Shown here piece by piece: positions 58,481-64,000 of a DNA stretch of 64,000 nucleotides. Both the position numbers and the translations under genes were made by a program. The stretch covers positions 172,004-236,003 of the forward strand of contig WHUX01000081.1 in NCBI GenBank assembly GCA_015179025.1. The letters run 5' to 3'. A model generated the notes under the pieces. The model ran no database searches, was not told where the DNA came from, and was given only the letters and a program-made list of their open reading frames with translations. The stretch comes from Terfezia claveryi. Taxonomy: Eukaryota > Ascomycota > Pezizomycetes > Pezizales > Pezizaceae. Every line of letters starts with the position of its first letter. Within the stretch, counting starts at the first letter, position 1.

Positions 58481-58887
58481 GACTTCACTTTCCGTTTCTT
58501 GATCGAGCTTACGAATCTCACATAGCAGATTCCCACTATACACATCTACAGAGACTACTATTAGATGAATTCTTAGCGAAATACGGAATATATACCTTTA
58601 TGGGCAATCCCTGCGCTGTGTATACGTTGCAAGCCCAATATGTCACCCACCTAGTACACCAATCAACCAACGAGCATGAGCGGGAGAAATCATCACTGGA
58701 CTTATTTCTATTTCAAGGACAGGATGCAGTTTCGATGCGGCCAATCGGAGTCGACCCAGTGATTGAAGTTCATCTCGAGGAGAATGCTACTTCTGAGGCA
58801 CCGCTACCCCCACAACCCGCGATTGTTCATAAACACACCATGTGCAGAGTACCCCTCAAGGGGAATCTCACTAAGGTGCATAGTAAA

Positions 58888-59404
58888 TGCCGGGGGTTAT
58901 CTTAACGTCGTTAGAGAGTGGACTGGAGGTTATAGCGCCAACGGCCGCAAAAAGAGGGAGCAATGGGTCTGGTAACGGGGCGAGCGGTGTTGAAGGAGCG
59001 ATCAGAAGGAGGAAGGACCTCCTTGCCTCAGCAAGAAAGGATCGTGAAGCACTCGAAACACTGGCAGACAGTCTTGCGTATACACGGCCCAACGCAACAA
59101 GCACCATTCCCAGTGCAACGGCAGCAGATAAAGCGAATCTCTTTGGTGGGGGCAGGAAATTAATGGAGGCGCAAGTACTGGCGGGGAAAGGAGGGTACTA
59201 AGGGCACCGCTACCGGAAACGGAGAGAACTAGAGAGCTAGATAGCGATGGGGTCTTACAATTGCAAAAACGGTATTTGAGAGACCAGGACCAGGATTTGG
59301 AAAGTATGCTCAAGACAGAGGTTAGGGAAAGGGAAATTAGCCAGGCCATTCATCAGAAGTTGGGCGAGCAAATTGGGGGAAAGAGAATGAAGAAGATTTC
59401 GTAA
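58888..59404 (+). pseudogene. decayed SYN8-type SNARE
   Basis: The first frame carries RRRKDLLASARKDREALETL, ADSLAYTRPNAT, ADKANLFGGGRK and then a TAA. One base off, APLPETERTRELDSDGVLQL, QKRYLRDQDQDLESML and ISQAIHQKLGEQ continue as the SNARE (Qc) helix, ending GKRMKKIS. These are the characteristic blocks of fungal Syn8/Tlg1-like SNAREs. The N-terminal helical domain is missing, the frame is broken, and the second half of the SNARE helix looks shortened. Functional Syn8 acts in endosomal fusion. Confidence 0.75.
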
Positions 59405-59665
59405 AAAGAGCGTTTATTATGATGGTGATGGGGCGCCAGAGTGTGAGTGATGATAACAACATATATTGGTGATTGCACCGCGAGGGCCGATATATGTACT
59501 TTTATTATTTTACATTCTGTACTGAAGACGGCGTTCAAATAATTTCACTTACCACGACTTTTTTTTCTCTCCTACACTGAGAGGCTACCTGAAGGTTGCA
59601 ATGTATAGTGTACCTTGTTTCTTCTAAGGGTTGTTCTATTTAGGTGCGATATTGTATGTTATTAT

Positions 59666-59946
59666 TGTTGGAATTACTCTCGGCCCATGAAACATCGCTA
59701 GCTGAGATAGGACAGTTTGAATTCTGCGGAAACCAGGGTAGGATCAAGGATCCCAAAGAGGCCGGTCTCAATTAGGGAAAGCAGGATATAAGGAGCTGGA
59801 TATGTCGTAGGAAATTGGGATTCTTCTATAGAGCACTAGGACCATAGCAATAAGTCTATAGCGATATCTAGATATCTCTCCTCTTCTGAATATACACGAT
59901 CAATTATCTTCACGATTCCTTCGCTGCATAACCTCGTAATCTTACA
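59666..59946 (+). repeat. 5' LTR of the copia element
   Basis: 281 bp, TGTTGGAATTACTCTCGG to CGTAATCTTACA, i.e. TG...CA ends. Same family as the solo LTRs at 45295 and 46688. Confidence 0.9.
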
Positions 59947-59965
59947 GGTTATGAGCCCGGCGCTC
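59947..59965 (+). promoter_or_regulatory. primer-binding site for a half tRNA-iMet
   Basis: GGTTATGAGCCCGGCGCTC immediately follows the LTR. Its reverse complement contains GGGCTCATAACC, the anticodon stem-loop of initiator tRNA-Met, rather than the usual 3' acceptor end. Priming from an internally cut initiator tRNA is known for copia-type elements. Confidence 0.8.
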
Positions 59966-60599
59966 AGGCAAAAGCAATAAGAACAAAAGACAGTTGAGAT
60001 ATCTGTGGTATCAACCCAGTAACACTGCCGTTCAGAAAGCAGAAGCCCAAAAGCCGTGGCCGCCCTATCGTTGCCAAGAAACCCTGCAAAGCTCTGCATA
60101 TGCCTACACACCGATCCTGGTCAAAGAGAATAAACCGTCAAAACAAGCAACTCTTCAAAAACCTCTCGGGAAACAAATCTTCAGAAATCACCACAACCCC
60201 AAGAGAACCGCTGTCAGACACCGAATACCTAGAATAGGAATTATGCAAGAGTGGGCTATATAATGAGGCACTAGCGATAAAGGAATGAAGAGAAGGAAAT
60301 CATCAAGAGCTCGGAGATCTCTTAACCGACCTCGATACCAAAGAAGCAGAAACATCCCTACTGGACGAAGGAATCTAGTACAAGGACCAATTAATAAGCT
60401 TCGACCAGATACACCCAGCACTCATTTAAATGAGCAGCGACTTAGCCGGACCAGCCCTAACATCCGAGTCAGAATACGAAATTGGATACCCAGATCTCTC
60501 AATTAATATCCAAGTCGGAAGAAGAAGAGGGTGAAGAGCAAGAACTCCACCTCCTCTGCCACCAGATTCACCATCACCCCCACCAGTCAGAATATCCGA

Positions 60600-61107
60600 T
60601 TCTTCTAGAAAAATCCCAACCTTAGATACCAAGCTGTCCGGACCTACCACATACCTAGAATGGGTAATGGCAATTGAGAATTACCTGGATCTTGTTCCAG
60701 CAGGAGAAGAGAGGGTTTGGGATGTAGTTGTAGGGACATATGAGAAACCAGAAGAGACAGCAACCCCCAAAGCAAGGAGAACATGGAAGGATGCGAACGC
60801 AGTAGCCTTACTGACAATTCGGAAAAACTGTGAAGACGATGTGCGAGCAAGAATAGGTAGCATTGGGTCAGTGAAAGAAGCATACGAAGAATTAAAGAAG
60901 GCCTATGAAGGAAAAACCTCCATCGAATTCTATTCTTTGCTAAATAGCATATCGAAAATACAATTCAATGACAGAACCCAGACTATAGAAGAATACATCA
61001 TTGCATTCGAACGAACCTGGAATGCTTTTGTTAGGGTTATCGGAAGGGCTGATCTCACAGCAGCAAAAGATGATGAAGAAGAGCGAGACTGGAAAAGCAT
61101 TAATTGA
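60600..61107 (+). pseudogene. copia gag relic
   Basis: Frame with KLSGPTTYLEWVMAIENYLD, KDANAVALLTIRKNCEDDVR, ARIGSIGSVKEAYEELKKAY and FNDRTQTIEEYIIAFERTWN, the organisation of UBN2-type copia Gag. It ends at a stop before any zinc knuckle. Upstream frames are broken. Confidence 0.8.
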
Positions 61108-61621
61108 AATAATCAATAAACTGGAAGCAGCCATAAACCTATGAGTCAGCTAAATCTAAGCAGACTAGGGAGGAGAATTCCGCAACAATGAGCTTTAAGA
61201 AGAGCTAAAGTAACGAGGCATAACTTCTAAAGAAACTATCCCGAAGCATAGTAAAACAAATGCTATAATCGAACGAGCAAACTGAACGATCCTTACTATG
61301 AGTAGGACTGCTCTCATAGGGTCAGCTCTACCTAAAGGCCTGTGGGACAAAGCTTCGAGCTGGACAGCCTATACGAAGAATCGGATTCCCCATAAAACTC
61401 TTCAAGGGAAAACCCCCATCGAAATCATGCTCAAAAAGGATCTAGAGACCGAGCGAACAAAACTAAGACCATTTGGACAACGAGTCCTCTGCTTTAATTA
61501 CGATATCTCCGATAAGCTCTCTCCAAGAAGCTATGAAGCCAATATAATTGGTTATACATCAGCAACGAGTTTATTTGCACCAGGTGCACCAGGTACACCT
61601 GGTGCTCTATTGCAGAACTAA

Positions 61622-62582
61622 GCCTTGTGACGTACTAGTGTTCCATGTTCCCTTCCTGGCGTACCTCTAGTGCTTCCAACTCCCTGAACCACCATGTTAC
61701 CTTTATACTGTTTCTACCACGGTATCTATGCATACCTCTTTCCCTATAATATCCCAGCGTTATCCGCTTTGCTAAGTTTCCAATCCAACATTTTGCATTC
61801 CCCTCATTCCGCTTCAGCCTCACTTCTCTTCTACTCCTACCTCTGTCTCTTGACTTTGCAAGCATGCGTTCACCCTTTGCATTCTCCTGTATTCACCCAA
61901 CCTATTCTCCTCCTTTTCCTGTTGTCACTCACATATCTCACCGTCCCAACTCGATATGCACACAATCCGCTCCTTAAAGTTACACCTCCTATCCTGCGTC
62001 TTCCTGGCTTGAACTTCTCCCTATTGTCTTTGTGATGTTTTCAATCCGACACATCACATTCCTAAGTTTCCCTTCCTACAATTCTCCTTCTGAAGTTTTT
62101 AATGCGACATATCGCGTTTCTAAGTTCCCCTTCCTAACAATTGCTCTTCTGATACTTGTGATTTAATTTATCTTCGTTCTAAATCGATCACTCATTCTTA
62201 GCACAAACACAAGGTTTTCTTTGTTTGACTTCTATTTTCCATGACTAAAAAACACATTCCGAACCTCATGGCCACACCTACAAACTACCACCAAATGAAA
62301 TCCAACGCACTGCGTTCTCCCCCCTCTCACCCGATTATATCCACGTCCCAGCCACAAATTACTCAGTAATAAAAAGCACAGTGAGAGAAACATGTAGAGA
62401 AAAACATGTGGAGTGAAACACAGAGAGAAACAAGCAAGCGACAAGAGAAAAAGAACTAATACCGACCGACAAGAAAAACAAAACCAATTACCATACGGAG
62501 ACAGAACTAACTGGGAACTGATCTAGGAAAACCCTTCCTCCCCCTACTATATTCGCTTCCAGTCCCTATCCGACGTGTTCAG
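61622..62582. other. intergenic
   Basis: Starts next to a CACCAGGTGCACCAGGTACACCTGGTG-type palindromic patch at about 61580-61606. Thereafter pyrimidine-rich sequence with two similar segments (ATCACATTCCTAAGTTTCCC near 62056 and ATCGCGTTTCTAAGTTCCCC near 62113), a diverged tandem duplication. No gene. Confidence 0.4.
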
Positions 62583-64000
62583 TTACTCCGTATCCACTCC
62601 GTCGAAATTAATGTCCAAATCCCTGCTCCTACTGTCCAAATCTCTACCCTCTTCGTTTATATCTCCACTCTCCTCCAGTTCATCATCAACAATCGGGTCC
62701 AATGGCCCTGCCAACTCTACGGAAGAATCTCTCAATTGGCTCCCTTCATGACGGCGTTTGTGTACTGGCACATTTAATCTGTCGTACGAGTGCTCTAGCT
62801 CCTTTCTCAATTCTGCCTCATATTTGGCTTCATCTTCAACCTGTGGTGCGTCAACGGGTTCTCGTTCTAAAATCCTTACTTGAGCTGCAATTCGACGTGC
62901 CAGGTCAGCCTTGATGTTATTCACAATAAGCTCCTGTATTACTTTTGGATGTATCTCCCATGTATTCTTGAGTCTCTCATATGTGTCTGTTTCACGTTAG
63001 TCATTTTCCAACGCAGTAAGTACTTTCGCCCCTCATTATAGGTCATGCACAACTTACACCAGGCAGTCTCATATTTAAACTCCTGCATCACCGGAGCAAT
63101 CTCGCCCTTCCTCTATGCCTTCAAACTATGATGCATGGCTGATGCCACAAAGCATATGAAGACACCATTTATCTTATTTAGGAAATCTGGGTCCCTATTC
63201 CCCTGCATTTTTGAGCCCTGGAAATACCACTGATATATAATTACAACGATCTCCTCGGCGTGGAAGCGACCCTTGAGTTCCTTTCCGACTATTAGCGTTG
63301 GATCTTGGACTATAAGGCTACTCGTACTGGGATCTGCAACTCTATCAACTTACGCTGCAACTGCTTTGCCTACAGATGAATCGATCCCCATCTAGCAAGT
63401 ACTCAACCTGGGTCTTCATGCTTTTCTTTGGTAACTGGCCAATATCATACACCCTCGTGATGCTGGCTCGACATTCAAATATAAGATGTGATCTTGTTCA
63501 GGATTGTACAGCTTTGAGCTGTTTCCAATTAGCAAGCCGACACAGCAAAACGGATTTGGTACTATACAAAGGTATCCACCTCCTTTACTCGTTCCACATA
63601 GCGTGGCTCCGTTTGGGCCTTGGACCAATCATGCTGTATCAGCAGGAGTATTTCCCTGGGTGTTAACAGTGGTTTCCTGTATAATGTGTATTTTGTCACA
63701 ATCTTTTTTGCAGTGCTGGCAAAGGGTTGCAAAACACTGGGAATTGCTGAAAATGCTCGCGTGCCTTTTCCAATGCCTGGCGCGAGCACAGCAGCATCAA
63801 CGAGTGTTTCCTCATCTAAATCGGACGAGGAATCGGATGAGGATTCATTTCCGTTATCCTACATTGGAATTAGCTTACAATGTAGCCAAAATATTACAAT
63901 CCACATTCCTCTTCATCGAACAAGATTTCATTCCTGTATGCAACCCCAGTTTCAATTCTTGGCCGTGGTCCAATACCAGGAGCTATTGCTTGGGAGGCCT
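62583..64000 (-). pseudogene. DUF6532-like protein gene with stops (runs off the window)
   Basis: The last exon (62583..62986, ending in an acidic tail) joins through a 71-nt intron (62987..63057) to a block reading LIVGKELKGRFHAEEIVVII, YQWYFQGSKMQGN and FLNKINGVFICFVASAMHHS, then TAG (63113-63115, expected Trp), then RKGEIAPVMQEFKYETAWY. The arrangement resembles DUF6532, a domain common in fungal repeat-associated genes. A second stop, TGA at 63498-63500, interrupts the preceding block RSHLIFECRASITRVYDIG. Farther upstream are PLLTPREILLLIQHDW and an Asp/Ser-rich segment. Function unknown. Confidence 0.5.

Larger units (their letters stand above)
59666..61621 (+). mobile_element. truncated Ty1/copia retrotransposon
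   Basis: A 5' LTR (59666-59946), a primer-binding site directly after it, a gag relic (60600-61107) and a fragment of the integrase C-terminal region (61298-61621: GLWDKASSWTAYTKNRIPHK, TLQGKTPIEIML, LRPFGQRVLCF). Protease, the integrase core, reverse transcriptase and the 3' LTR are not recognisable, so most of the element has been lost. Confidence 0.85.

Noticed and set aside
1..64000. CRISPR arrays, bacterial operons or phage-type modules
   Set aside because: Spliced eukaryotic genes throughout; the repeats present lack regular spacing.
1..64000. Secondary-metabolite or effector gene cluster
   Set aside because: No PKS, NRPS, terpene synthase, P450 or transporter gene was recognised; intact genes are general housekeeping genes.

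Overview
The window looks like nuclear DNA of a filamentous ascomycete (Pezizomycotina). The evidence is many conserved eukaryotic genes split by short GT-AG introns (44 to about 180 nt, often with a CTAAC-like branch site), fungal-type families (KTR mannosyltransferase, RIB1-type GTP cyclohydrolase II, Tpa1/Ofd1) and long gene-poor stretches full of decayed transposons. I cannot fix the genus. All identifications come from reading translations and recognising families; no database search was run.

Layout: 1-10 kb holds the 5' end of an unassigned gene (minus), the URI/Bud27 gene (minus), a decayed TFB3/MAT1 copy, a WKF-domain protein gene and a phytanoyl-CoA-dioxygenase-like gene. 10.2-12.8 kb is one complete Ginger-type DNA transposon with 61-bp terminal inverted repeats and a 4-bp target duplication. 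13.5-19.8 kb holds GUF1 and GLE1 (both minus). 20-24.2 kb is repeat-rich and contains a decayed APC4. 24.4-36.9 kb is a compact housekeeping block: RIB1 (minus), eIF4E (plus), RPS2 (plus), RIC1 (minus) and stomatin-like SLP2 (minus). 37.1-38.7 kb is a decayed KTR gene, and 40.7-42.9 kb is TPA1/OFD1 (minus). 43-47 kb is repeat territory with two LTRs and a SINE-like element. 47.3-49.6 kb holds a deleted and frameshifted RAD2 copy facing an intact AP-3 sigma gene. 51.1-51.4 kb holds a VPS16 fragment. 52.1-53.8 kb holds an OHCU decarboxylase gene and a conserved fungal protein gene. 55.6-64 kb is almost entirely relics: a Tc1/mariner element with a SINE inside it, a kinase fragment, a SYN8 SNARE fragment, a copia retroelement with a half-tRNA primer site, and a DUF6532-like reading frame with stops.

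The intact genes do not form a pathway. They serve general functions: translation (eIF4E, uS5, GUF1), mRNA export (Gle1), membrane traffic (Ric1, AP-3), transcription and translation quality (URI, Tpa1), riboflavin and purine metabolism.

Two things stand out. First, at least six normally single-copy or conserved genes (TFB3, APC4, KTR, RAD2, VPS16, SYN8) occur here only as frameshifted or truncated relics, while neighbouring genes keep perfect exon phase over up to eight exons. This argues for real gene decay, possibly after large-scale duplication, rather than sequencing error. Second, the repeat families look worth describing: a tRNA-headed SINE with target duplications, a perfect 22-bp palindromic element with single-arm copies at about eight other places, and the Ginger transposon with C-to-T type stop codons.
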